NCBI GenBank assembly: GCA_018857735.1
Contig: JABMCL010003092.1
Span: 860,001-924,000, forward strand
Origin: Alviniconcha marisindica
Taxonomy: Eukaryota > Mollusca > Gastropoda > Provannidae
Direction: 5' to 3'
DNA: 64,000 bases
This document shows positions 41,683-55,800 of this stretch, piece after piece. A model generated the notes under the pieces. It was not told where the DNA came from. It saw nothing but the letters and a program-made list of their open reading frames with translations, and made no database searches. Numbering within the stretch: the first letter of the stretch is position 1; each line of letters starts with the position of its first letter. A program made the translations under genes and the position numbers.

Positions 41683-44600
41683 GTGAGTCTTCAACAGCTG
41701 CCATGCTGAAAAAAGATTTGACTCTGCTGGAGTGCATCTTTATCTCTCTCTTTATATCATTGTGTGTATGCTGTGTTTCATGTCCATTCTCTTGGTGTCT
41801 TGTACAGTATTTCAGGATCAGTGGTAAAGTTTTCAGTTTTTGTTTTTGGCATAGTAGTGATACATTGTTTCAGGCTATCTGGTGGGTGCAGCAGGGGAGG
41901 ACATGGTGGGCACAGAGATGCCAGGATGTGCAGCCAAGGCTGGCATACAACAGAAACAGCTGCTTAAGGAGATGAGTAAGTACACAGTACATTCACTTTC
42001 ATTTTATGTTTCAAGGCTGCAGTAGCCTGCTTTCAATCAAAGTAATGACAAAAATCTGAAACAGAACAAGGCCCAGAGCACTTGTGCAGAATCAGCTTGT
42101 AAGGGAGTTAATTAGCACTTGAAATATGTAACACAACAACAACAAAAACCTGAGTCACCAACGGTAACTCTCACCTGACGTGCATACAGGTTACATAAAC
42201 TCCACTAGAGGTACATGTATCCATGAAAGCCAGGTGAGTTACTGTAGGTGACTCAGGTCTTTATTGTACTTGTGTCGTGTATTTCTAGCACTAATTATTA
42301 ACTCCCTTGTGTGTTGATTCAAAGTAATGACGATCCATTGAAACTGACTTTTGCCCAGCAAACACAATACCCCTTCCCCCCCCCCCCCCCCCCCCAAAAA
42401 AAAAAAACACCAGAAAAACACACTCCACTCTGACATACAATTTTTTTTGCCATAAAGTCGTGTAAATGAACCCTAGGCATGATAAGTTTGATTAGTGAAG
42501 TTCTCTTGCATCATTTTTTAAATATTTTTTTATGTGAACTGCAGAACACAGGAAACCTTTGGTATGCAAAACTGTTACAAGTGCATGCACATGTTGCTTA
42601 TTAAATGCAAGTATTGATTAATGCATGTTGATTATATCACTATTTTCTGATGTGCTTGCAGGAGCTCAAAACTTTGATGTCATCCGCTTTGCCACTTACC
42701 GGACTGCGTGTAAACTACGCTTCATTCAGAAGAGGACAAGCTGTAAGTGTTCTGTTGGAAAAAGGAACTGATTTATGTGGGGGGTTTTCATACATTTTGC
42801 ATGTAATTAACTGAATTTCCAATCCTTCAGATGAAAAAACAACAAAACTTTTCCAGTTCATTTATGCTTGTTATAATTTGTAACTGTTGATACTTATTAT
42901 GAATGTATGCCAGCTGACAGAACTCAAGCAAACTAGGGCTGTCAGGGATGGGAAAAGTACTTCAAGCGCCAAAATGATTCCGACACCTCTATCAGTCTAT
43001 GAGACATTCCTGCCTGAAAACTCCAGAAGGCGTGGTTGAGAATAGCCAGCAGGAGATCATTAGCTTCTCATTTGAAAAACGACGGTAAAGCACACATTTT
43101 CATCATGTACACTGATGTCTCAATCATCAAAGGTCAATCAGCTATTCTGTTAAATTTAAGATGTGAGTGTGACCACCATCCACAAAGACAGTGCCTACAA
43201 TATCTCAGTTTCCAGTTTGACAGTGGAGTGGAAGCAGTTATGCATTCTTTCCATTGGATTGCCTTGAGATATGACAGTCAGACCATACAATTGCCATCAT
43301 CCTCACAGATTCAGTGAACTTGCTTCAAAACCTGACATGTTTGTCATCCATCTCCTATTGGGTGCACAGTCCTGGACAGACTGAGCAGACAAGATAGACT
43401 GGCAGGCAAAGCAACCATCACAAGTGGCTTGTGGCTTGTGAGATTTGACATGTTGAGGAGCTTGAGGAACTACTTGGAGGCATACAGCCAAGGACATCTC
43501 ACCACTGATCATCTTGAGGTACACAGCCAAGGACATCACACCACTGATCATCTGGAGGCACACTGCCAAGGACATCACACCACTGATCACCTTGAGGTAC
43601 ACAGCCAAGGACATCACACCACTGATCATCTTGAGGTACACAGCCAAGGACATCACACCACTGATCATCTGGAGGCACACAGCCAATGACATCACACCAT
43701 TGATCATCTTGAGGTACACAGCCAAGGACATCACACCACTGATCATCTTGAGGTACACAGCCAAGGACATCACACCACTGATCATCTGGAGGCACACAGC
43801 CAAGGACATCACACCACTGATCATCTGGAGGTACACAGCCAAGGACATCACACCACTGATCATCTGGAGGCACACTGCCAAGGACATCACACCCCTGATC
43901 ATCTTGAGGTACACAGCCAAGGACATCACACCACTGATCATCTTGAGGTACACAGCCACGGACATCACACCACTGATCATCTGGAGGCACACTGCCAAGG
44001 ACATCACACCACTGATCATCAGGAGGCACACTGCCAAGGACATCACGCCACTGATCATCTTGAGGTACACAGCCAAGGACATCACACCACTGATCATCTG
44101 GAGGCACACTGCCAAGGACATCACACCACTGATCATCTTGAGGTACACAGCCAATGACATCACACCACTGATCATCTGGAGGCACACTGCCAAGGACATC
44201 ACACCACTGATCATCTTGAGGTACACAGCCAAGGACATCACACCACTGATCATCTTGAGGTACACAGCCAATGACATCACACCACTGATCATCTTGAGGT
44301 ACACAGCCAAGGACATCACACCACTGATCATCTTGAGGTACACAGCCAAGGACATCACACCACTGATCATCTGGAGGCACATTGCCAAGGACATCACACC
44401 TTTGATCATCTGGAGGAGAGGGGCGCAAAAAGAGGAAGTGCTTGACAGTGTTGACCAGACAAGAAAGAACCATTGTCATTCTGACCAACAATTATCTAAT
44501 TAAATCAGAATCCTTGGCCTCATCCATTTGTCAATACAAAATCTTAGAGAGAAAGTTTAAATATTTTTTTACTGCACTTTTATGGCCACTCTTGGAGGTT

Positions 44601-47600
44601 TGGCATTGTTGCTTGGGAAAAACTAACTTGTTTGAAAGCCCCTACTGACAGCAAAAATTGCACAAAAAAATATTGTAGCTTGGTGAGAAATGTCAACAAA
44701 AATAAATTTTATGAAACACATCAAAGTGGGATAAGCAGTGCTAAGTGGCACTCTATAGCAGATGACAGTGTAAGATTGCCGCAAGGAAGTGGGCTGCTAG
44801 ACTAATTTTACCTAGAGGGATATGGGGTATAAACAGCCTGCACATGGGCAATAGGTGGTGTGCACCTTTGGCGCATTTTGCAAGAGAACAAAGAACAATA
44901 CTTTGACTTCTATCTTCCTGGCTTATCGGCTTGTAGGGTGACCTGGGGGAAATTCCTCCAAACAGGTACGTTTGATTTACATGCACGCTTTGAGACATGA
45001 TTTTATCATCCTGGGTCAACCGACACAAGATCATTGTGGTTTGTAGACACCTTTGACCAATCACAGACTAGTATACAACACAACAATCTGTGTGATCTTA
45101 TGAATATGAAAGAAAACATTATTTTTCTGATGTATATGATTCAGGGCAATTCTTTTTCTGATGTATGTGATTTGGGGCAATTTCGACCATGTTGGGGGAA
45201 CTTTGTCCAGCATCTCAAGGAAACTTCATCCAAATATAAAGAGAACACACACAACGAAAGGAAAAACATTTACCTCATAAGATTATGACGTCACATTCTA
45301 CAGCTTATTTGTAAAAAATGCTCATGTTGCCATGCTGAGTGTGTGCAGGCCCACATCACAATCAGCTGCTAACCATATTCTACTATTATATACCTACTAT
45401 GAATCTTTCTTTCTCATACCCACAAACACAACACACACACCATCAGTGATCAAAACAGCCAGCCGCAATACTTTCAAACAAAATGATCACTGAATGATTG
45501 TAACTTGTAAGTTATGGTGCTCAATATCCACAGAAACCATGAAGCTTATTAGGGACGGGGAGTGGGTATGGAGGGGGGTAAGAAGGAGATTATATACCTA
45601 TTGCTGCACTGTCACCACCAGAATTCCTCCTGCATTAGGATGGGCAGTGATGAGAGCTATATTAATGTTTCATTAATTGTGAGGGACAAAGTCACAAGAC
45701 AGAGAAGGAGAGCCGAAGGGAATCAAGCCGAGGCACTTCTGCTTACCAGCTTAATGCCCTACCGCTAGGCCAGATCGGCTCAGTGCTAAATGAATGTTTC
45801 AAATACCTGTGCTTTATTCTCAGAAGAGCTGCTGCTCAAGTAGTGTTTGCAGTTACCTGCCTGTACTTGTAGACTAGCCTACTCCCCCACTGACCCCGCC
45901 CCCCTTCTTAGGCTGAGGTTCAACACTGAACTGACTGGGCTTATGCCATTGTCCCCCTGCCCTCCCCCAGCACCCCCCTCCTCCCTCTGCCCCAGTAACC
46001 CACCCCCACCCAACCCCACCCAACCCCAGGCCTGCCCCCCCATCCCCCAGTGCCGCCTTCCCCATTCCTTTCAGTTGTCAGCAAGTCACTTCTTCATGTT
46101 ACTGTTAGGCCTAATGATGCATTAGGCCTAAAAGCAAAGAGTAAACAAAAAGGGTACATTTCCCCCATGTGGTGTGGGCAAAGTTCCCCCCCAAGCATAA
46201 TTTATGTTGGGGGAAATTTGTCCACCTTGAAAATTTACTTTTCACTTTGTGTGAATGTTTTTTTGCTATAAATAAGTGGTACACACACACATATATATAT
46301 ATATTATTATTAATTGCTTTTATATAGCGCTATTCTCCGCACTCCAGCAGACTCACTGCGCTCACATGTGATTCTACATGAGTGACTAGCTTTTTATGGC
46401 GCGTTTTTTGAATATCCACCGGAGTATATATATATATATCGATTCATCAGCTTTCAGTTGATGTGTAAGACCAAATTTGATAAACTTTTCAAACAGTGAA
46501 CTTCAAAACAAAAGATCAGCCAACAGTATGTTGGTCCTTACTTTTCATACAACCAACACTATGGTTTTGTTGCCAAGCAAATAGCAAGGCTCCCAAAGTA
46601 GAACAGGTTTTCCCATCCACTACTTGTAACATTACTAACAATCACTCTCATTTGTTGTTTTGTTTGTGGACTGATCCATTATGAATCTGATGTTACAGTT
46701 TGGAAAAGTTCAGTTGTAGGGGTTGATGTGCAGTATTGAGTGCACTCTCGTTTCTTGTTTTGTTTGTGGACTGATCCATTATGAATCTGATGTTACAGTT
46801 TGGAAAAGCTCAATTGCAAGGGTTGATGCGCAGTATTGAGTGCAGTTCACAAGGTGTTTGGGTGGCCAAAGTTCCCCCAACTGAGTGAGTGGACAAATTT
46901 CCCCCATGCCACCCTATATAGTAACACACCAGAACCTTCAACCTCTGACCTCCCCAGCCACCACCTGTTTTTTAGGAGCCCTCAGCTTCCACACTGAAGA
47001 AGAGTTTACACTGGCATAGGAGGGGTAGTAATGTATAGTTACATGTTTACTACTAAAATGAGATCTAGTGATGGGTCAAATGTTGGTATTTTGATGACCA
47101 AAATGCTGCATGCTTAAAGTCTGGTCGCAGATACTTGTCTAAAAAGATACCTGTTCTCATTGCCTACTGTTTAGGCATACTTCCTATAACAATACATGAA
47201 TATTGATGTACATGTCATTCCCAATTAAATAACATAATTATGTGTGGATACATACATGCGGATGTCAACCTGAATCTCTCCCACCAAAGTCAAACGCAAA
47301 AGTAAGAGCATGGAATTGTTTGCAGATAAAGCAGGACCACCAGTAGACGATCTTCGGAAATCCAGGGGACTGCACTCAGTAAATGCCTACAGGCATGGCC
47401 TGTATATATCAGTCCATGCCTGCTGGTGTAGCACAGAGTAGGCACGCTTTTGTTGGGGGTACAGTGAGCACGTGGGGAAGATGATGGATAACTGTAAACA
47501 AAAGGCAGAAAAGGCATCAGAAATGCCGATCAAGCGCTCACTGTTCGTGGGGAACATGCAGATCAGATAGTAGGTTCCCTCAGCTGGTAGTCTAGTATAA

Positions 47601-49648
47601 ACTATAATAGGTCCATGCCTGAAGATCTAAAACTGTCGCAGATCGACTCTTCTCAGCTGCCGCCTCCATTCAGGGGACTTCACTCTCCTGGAGTAAGAAA
47701 ACACTGTCAAATTATCTTTGCCTGTTATTTCCGGAAATCGTTTATTATTAAGCTGTTTAATTTCTTTCACTTGATGAATAAAGTTGCCCATTTTCACTCA
47801 CAGTTGTGTGTAGAATTTGATATGTGGCATAAAAGGTTTTATGTGAATCAAAGAACATAAAATGAAAATCAACTGCTTATTTTATTTTGCTGAACAGATA
47901 ACAGGAACTAGTACTGATGCTGTACATTCTTGTTATCTTCATTGTTTTGTGTCTGACACAGAAGTCTGTTCTGAATCTTCCACGCCAGAAATGATGTCAC
48001 AAGAACCACTAAATATTTATTTTTTCAACACTTTATCTCTCATTTTATCATCCACTACTTGCAGAACCTCAAAACCTTTAACACTGGTTTAAGTGGTTAC
48101 TTGCAGAACCTCAAAACCTTTAACACTGCTTACTGGCAAAACCTCAAAACCTTTAACACTTGTTACTTGCAAAACCTCAAAACCTTTAACCACCAAGAAT
48201 CTGACTAGTCAGTGCCTGTTTCATTTGCTGTGTGTGTGTGTGTGTGTGTGTGCGCGCGCATGTGTGTGTGTGTTTGTCTCCACTTTTTATCAGCTCAGTC
48301 TTTAACCACAAAACTAATGGCTTTCACTCTTCCTTCAAAAAGAAAAGACATTTCTCCAAACATTTCAGTTAAGTAACACTGCCCCTCATCACTATCAGTC
48401 AGTACAATGTTTGTGTGTGTATGTGTGTGTGTGCATGCATGCATGTGTGTGTGTGTGTTTGTATGTGTGTGTGTGCACACATGCATGCATGCGTGTGTGT
48501 GTGTGTGTGTGTGTGTGTGCATGCACGTGTGTTGTATTTAGTCAGTAATGTTTGAACCTGTGTTGATGTGTACATTATGTGTTAAACATTTATTAAATTG
48601 ATAACAGTCTTTATTTTGATGTGTTCTATTATTTTTGTTGTTGAGTGCTTTGAGCTGCGGAATAGGTGCTTAAAAAAAATCTGTTACTGTTTACTATTAT
48701 TATTGCAGTGTACCAAGTGGACATTTGGAACATGATTGAAGCATTCAGGGAAAATGGACTGAACAGTATTGATGCCCAGCATGACCTTGGGATTAGTCGC
48801 CTTGAAGCTGTTCTGTCCACTGTCTTCACCCAGCTAAACAAACGACTGCCACCACCACAACATGTCAATGTGGAGGAGTGCGTCGGACTGACACTCAGCT
48901 GGCTGCTGAACACATATGACAGGTCAGTTACAGGAAGGGGGTGAGGTGGTCCTGTTTGTGAATTGGCTTACATTTCAGTGTTGCAACTCAGTTCAGTCCA
49001 GGTTTAGTGCTCTGTTTTGTCTTTTGGTATGGTGAGCATACCAGACAGAATGTTCTACCCCGAGAATGAGAACTAAAAGCATGCCAGATCCCTTATACAA
49101 GTGGATACACATGTGAAGGATTCCAAGGCAAATCAAAATTGAATGTTCATCGTGTGTGTGTGTGTGTGCCATGCTCTTTGCTGTATTGGTGTACATGAAA
49201 TCCACAATTGTCATAACTGTATGCCCAATTCAAACCAGTGATCATTAGGGACACCTGAAAAAACAGTGTTTGTGATGCAGGGAATCCATGGGCCAGGTAC
49301 GAACGTTTGCTGTCAAAGTGGCTCTCTCTCACATGTGTGCTGGAAAACTTATTGACAAGCTTCGATGTAAGTAACTTAAAAAATATTATTCATTGTTTTG
49401 ACTTTTTATTCCTTTTTCCAGTGATTGAATGATGACTTTTCTTATTCATGACCGAGACTGGTAAAAAACAACAACAACAAAACAAACAAAACAAAACACA
49501 TTCAAACTTTTAAAGAATGCTATGTGAGGTATAATATATAGTAATAGATTATTTATGGCACCCCATTTTGTAGGAGTCTGGAACACTTACAAAGCATAAG
49601 AACTCTCCTTTCATATCACACTCACACACACACACACACACGCAGTGA

Positions 49649-49679
<31 letters not shown>

Positions 49680-49794
49680 GAGTAGACAAATAAAAATATA
49701 AAAAAAGAAAGTAAGAGAGAAAGATCAAAAGCCCAGTGTCTATGATGTTCACCACATTTTTAAACTGAAACAGAAGATTTTTAAAAAAATCAAG

Positions 49795-49847
<53 letters not shown>

Positions 49848-52800
49848 AAGAGCAGAAAAACAAAAGAAAAATAATGCCTATTAATTTTACAGACAGGATC
49901 TGTCATTTACAAACCAGTTTAGCAGATGTTCAGACATTCTGTCTTTGTATTTGGTATACTTTATTGTCCCAAATCAGAATTGTTTGGGAAATGCAGGTCC
50001 ATTTCTGCTAAGAAAACCAGCTGTGGCAGAGTCACAGCATGTAACAAAATCAACACCTAATACTGGTGGAGAGTCTACAGAATTTGGACTTCTCACTGCT
50101 GCTAAGAGTTCTTTAACATGCACATACATGTAGAACAACTCCCTCCAGTTTGAGAGTAAGGAAATGGGGAAAGTCTGTTACACAGACCATGATTTCAGTT
50201 TGGACCCTCATGTTTCAGATCCAGTGTTTTTTCATTCACTATGCAGTGTTAAGCAATGTGAAAGTGTAAGCCATTTGGTTTTAAAGCACTACATGGATCA
50301 GCAAGTAAGGTATTTAGTGTGTTTGATTAGAAACATGAAAGATTTATATTTGCAGACATTTTCACTCAGATATCTGACTCCAGTGGTCACATGGTGTGGA
50401 GCAAGTTTGATGAATATCTGAGAGAACTGCTTGCCCTTCCCACTGCTATCTTTGAAGGGCCCTCGTTTGGCTACACAGAATCAGTTTCACGAAGTTGTTT
50501 TGATGTGGTAAGCCTATTTTCACAGGTGCTTTGATTGGATGAGGAAATATATTTGAGTATATTTGTACAATACTTTGTATCACTATCAGTCTGTCCAGTC
50601 TCAGTCTGTTGTGCACTTCTTGGATTGTGATTATTTTTATCACCATAGGCTACTCTTACAAAGAGATTTTTGATGTGTGATTAAATGTCTCTTTTTGATA
50701 TTAGGGTCAGAGAAATCAGAATAACCATGTCCCCATCACTACATCAGTGATATGTTGCAAATGACAAGCATCCATGTTTGTATATTTACAACCCCACATT
50801 CATAACCCCACAAGGTCTTGGATGAAAGAAATCTTTACAGATTTAGTGAAGCAAATGTGTGAATTGAAATTATGGACAGAAGAAGCAAGGCAAAAATCTT
50901 TGCCAGTATGTTGGAAGAAATTCAGATGTTGCTGGCTTCTTTGAGTTAGTGAACTTTTATTGAAATACTGAAGTTGGCATATTCCATGATTATTATTTTT
51001 ATGAGCAGTTTTATTTAAATACAGATATATGTTGCAAATATCTGTTCTACTTTTAGTCTGTTTAGTACATGTGTTAACAATGACTTCATTCTACTTGCAG
51101 AACTCCCAGGTAAATGTCAATGACTTTCTGAATGTGCTGATGGCAGTGCCAGGCCCCCAGTATCTGATGTGGCTACCAACTCTGACACGAATGGGGCAGG
51201 TGGAGACAGGTAGTAGATGTGGCTGCTCCACTTTGTTCTCTGTACTGTTTTCTCAGACCTGGCAGTTATGTTCACCGACTTACAAAGCTGTGTCCCTGTT
51301 GCTTTTTCATACACCAGAGTGATTCACTGACTTGGTTATTAATTAATTCAAAGATGGCTATGCCTGACATTCTGTTGTTAAGATGATTGCTAAAATAGTT
51401 GCTTTTTAACACAGAAAAAAAATAGACATTTGATTTAAATTCAAATTCTGATGAAAAATTAGTCTCTCATGACTGAGTGAGCAAGAGAAGTTCTTCCATT
51501 TATAAATAAAAATTTACTTGTGGTTTTATGTTTGCTCAAGAGGAAGTTTTGTATTGGTGTAAAAAATCAACATAGATTATGATACCTATAGCTCAGCTAA
51601 AGCAGCTATGCTGCGTTATAAAAATCATTTGTAACCCTGTTTCGTCATCACCCTGATATTACCACACTGGTTGACTGGGCACAAAACACCAAGTTACTTA
51701 CCTTTTTTTTCACATACACACTCTCAGTAGCTGATGTATGTGAGCCTGTGCCAAAAGGTGCTCGGCGAGGACCATCCATTTTTTGGTTGTAAATGCTTCT
51801 TCAGGCTTAAGTTTTCTCTGAACAAACCTAACTTTATCTGAAAGAGTATGCATCAAAGAGATAATAAAGATAAACTTGACTCCCAAAGTCAGTTTTGAGT
51901 TAGTAAAATATGAAAATTTACACCAAGTCCGGGCCGAAAATCGGCAAAGGAAGGGTGGACATTTCGGGTGCACCGCTTCAGTTGTCGTTTTGTTTGTATC
52001 TTTCTTCTTTAGGCAATTTTCCCTTTGCTGCCTGACAGGACATAGTCAAAGCTTTTTAATGCTTGAGAAAACGGCTCATAACTATTTGTAAACTCTGAAT
52101 AATTGAAATAAACATATGTTTATTTCGATCGAAACGCATTGGGTCCGGTTCCGATGCTGACGAAAACGTTCGTCTGCTACTATTCACTGCGGACTTGTGG
52201 GTGGTGAAACAAAGAAGCTGTTGCGAAAATCAGTGTTTAGTCAAAAGCAGTGATAATAAAAGCGTTGGATTCCGTTCGTAATAAACAATTTCAAGTTTAA
52301 AATTTCAAGTTTTTATTTTGTCAGTCCGTTACGATCGAAGAATTGCCGATTCTGGGGATAAACGTCGATTTTGTGACCGCGGTCTTTTTGCACAAAGCGC
52401 GGCCATGTTTACCCACAGTGCTTTGCGCCTACTTTCTCTTCAAACATGGTGCCAACAAGGAACGGTGAGTGAATTTTCGATTTGGGTCATGTACCTTTTT
52501 ACAGTTTCAATCGAAATGTGATGTTGCGTCCGACAGATTAAATAGTTACTTTTCATTGATACAACGTTATTTTTGCATTTTCATTCGTAATTGTAAGCGA
52601 AGTGACCATTATTAAACAGGTTTCGGTCTGCAGTGTGCAAATTCAAAGTGATGTCTTCGTTCGATAGCCCGCTGTTTCTCGGATGACACAAGATGACACA
52701 CGATGTTTCTTAGGTCAGTGTTTCGATCGCGAGTGACCGAATTTTGCACAGTAATGTCCACGTTTCGATCAACGAACTAGTTTTTTCTTAGTGTTTCGAC

Positions 52801-55800
52801 TGAAAGAGAAAAACTTATACGTTCAAGTGTTTACTTCGTAATGGAAAAATACCCGTGTTTACGACGGCACACGTTTCGGAGTTGATTTGCTGCTGTCGGA
52901 CAGCGTTTTTTTCATTTGTTCAGTCGATCGGAACAGCATGATGCCATGACATAAATTCTTTTGTTTGTTGCTTTTGATAATATGCTGTTTGGATGCAACC
53001 TGTTGTGTCAATCTTTTGCTCGCGAGAAGAAGATTGTCTACTATGATCCGTTTGCGAGTTGTCGCCGACCGAATAATGAAGTGATGCAGAAAAGATACAT
53101 GTATGATAAAAGAGAATGCTAGAGTTGTGGACAGTGCATACTTGTCATTCCATTGCATCGATACGTTTGCCTCTGTACAAACAAATTCTTTTGTTTTGGA
53201 CTAATTCATGCAGTGCTATAAAAAGCATGTACATCTGGGTCAACGACCAACATGCATTCCTTTTCATCGTGGCTTTTAGTCGGCAAGAAGGTAAGTGAAA
53301 AGTTTGGTCAGACTTTTCTTATTGTTGCAGTCAAATAATTTTGGTTTTAATGTTGCAATCAATCTGTGAAACAGTATTCTTTTCATGTCTGCACCACCCT
53401 TTAGCACTGTTAGTTGTTGATTTAGCTTTGTTTGAATGAATAATTGCAAGTGGTGAAGGTTGGCAATCAGGGAGCAAATTTCCACACATGTGCTATGGGT
53501 TTCCTTGTGATGGACACAGTAAAGTTTTGTGTCAGTGTTGCCTGTGAACCTCTGGCATTTACTGATGGTGATATTCTTTATTGCATTGAACTTTTATGCA
53601 TTCGGGTAGTGTTTCCCAGCTGAATGTTGTTTACTTGTCATGCACTTCAAACAAAAAAAGCAGCCCCCCTTGCAGATCGCAAATTTTAACAATTGTGAAA
53701 ATGATCATAACTGCAAGCACAAGTGACCCAAGAATTATTGTGTCTGTTGCTGCATTCAATAAATATTTAAATGATTTCATAAAAGTTGCACACAGTTAAT
53801 TCAGATGTGTTAAAGTTTCTGTTGTTGTTGTTTGTAATTTGCTGTTTGTTTTTGAACTAGTGTTGCCACTTTTGCCTTCAATTTGAAAACACAGAAGAAT
53901 GCTAGCAGTTTCTTGATAGTTAAAAGAAAACTATCATATAGTTTTGATCAGTACAAAATACAACTGCTCTGGCATCCTTCCTCTCTGTTGTCTTTGAACA
54001 TGTCTGTAGCCAAGTCTGCTCTTTCTCTCTTCTTCTTCTTCTTTTTTTGTGGCTTTGCCCACCCCACTTCCTCCCCTCTTCTTTTATATGACTTTGTGCC
54101 AAAAGGTCAGCAAAAAGAGGGTGATGTGAATGAATTGCATGTATCTTCCTTTTGAAAGCATCAATGCTTATAAAATAACTGGAATGTGTTCAGAACATGT
54201 TGCAGATATAGTGGAGATAAATAAAATAGTTCTGAACAAAAAAATGTTTGACTTGTGTTTTGTTAATATTTCAAAAAGATTGAAAAAAGGCAGCCCAAAA
54301 GTGGACAAGTTGGCAGTGTCTGTGTTTGAGATGCTGTTTCAAACAAATGAATAGGTTTTCTACTATCGAACAAAGAGGTTGGTACAGTCAAAATGTTGCT
54401 TATGACAGTCCAGGTATCACCAATTCCAAAGGTTTTTCTGATTTCGAAGTTATACTTCATGCAAGAATGGTATTTCATACATCAAATGTGTTGTAATACC
54501 ATGAGCATCACTTTTGAATGATCCCAATGAACAAAGAAACATGTTTGATGTCTATTTATATCTTTCTTCGATTGGATCGACCGATAAGGTATCTTTCTGA
54601 AGCAGCCCTTATTTGAAAATTTTAGGCTTCGGTAAATTTTGTAATCCTAAATTTTTACTGCCTGTGACTTTTGTTGTAGTAAATGACATCCAAAATATCA
54701 AAGAATAAAAACTAACGGTCAAAAAAAAGAAGAAGAAAAAGTTGTAAGCCTCATTCCCACTTCTGCTTGGTCATGTGACACATGCTGATCAATGCTATTA
54801 TGGATCTGTGGTTCCTGGCGGTATGCTTGGACATTTTTTTAGGGATGTTGTAATGTTTTCAGTAGGTGATGATTGACATGCTTGAAACACATACCTGCCA
54901 ACCCATACAGTTTACCAGTATAAATACAGTTTGTTCATTATTTTCAGGGGATATGGCCTTATGGATACAGGAAAGCATAAGTTTCATGAGATTTTCTTGT
55001 TGTTTTAAACTCAGCAAAAAGATTGAAAAACTGTTGAATGAACAGCTGACACATGGCGACACGCCATCGCCAAATGCACACTAGTGCAGTAGGCTAAGAA
55101 ATCTCGTCGGAAGTAAGATTTGAAGTCGTGCATGCATATTTAGCACAACATTGCTTCTTCCTTCCACTGCCACACATGCCAGTTGGAATTCAAAATGCCG
55201 CTGTCACTAGCAAAAAAACAAAAGACCCTGACCTGCATAAGGTTGACAAACTCTGGACTAAGGTTTACCCCCAAAAGGGGTTGACAGCTATGGAAACGTA
55301 AAATCAGCCAGTTTCTTGCCAATACTGCATACAGCGATTTCTCATCAGTTCAGTTTGAATGTATGTTAGTTCTCATTGCTCACACATTATCTATAGGAAG
55401 TATTGTTTACAACTGAAACTGAACAAGAAAGGATTTTGTTGTAACGAGTGATGACTGACTTAAATGATGTTTTGTATGTTGGACATCAAACATTACAACA
55501 AATTTCCATCATAAAAATTCATTTATATGAGGCAGACAAAACAATACTTTTTTCAACTACTTCCCTTTGCTCCCTCTTAACAGTACAACAGTTTGTACAT
55601 AAAATATGGCATCAAATAAAAAGTGACAAGCAAATTTTCTTGAACTGTTTGCTGTCTGACATACAAGCTTAGAAGACATTTAACAGCTAATATCACAAAA
55701 ACTGTTAGAGGAACTGTCTTCCTATTTTGCAAGATAACTGCTAAGTATATAACTATTCATAAGAAGCATTTTTGTTGAGAGAATTTTGAACTTGAGTTTT

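Larger units (their letters stand above)
44936..46914 (+). mobile_element. Inner-type TIR element, copy 4, alone in intron 3
   Basis: It has TA|GGGTGACCTGGGGGAAATTC on the left and GACAAATTTCCCCCATGCC..ACCC|TA on the right. It occurs without the TTAA-bordered outer element, so the inner unit moves on its own, with TA as the probable target duplication. It carries tRNA-like and SINE-tail insertions and the same 100-bp tandem duplication as copy 2 (46,647 and 46,744). No transposase frame is visible. Confidence 0.8.

Noticed and set aside
43303..44503. Long open frames of 329-368 codons on both strands
   Set aside because: They are produced by the 39-bp tandem repeat (a multiple of three without stops) and occur in several frames at once.
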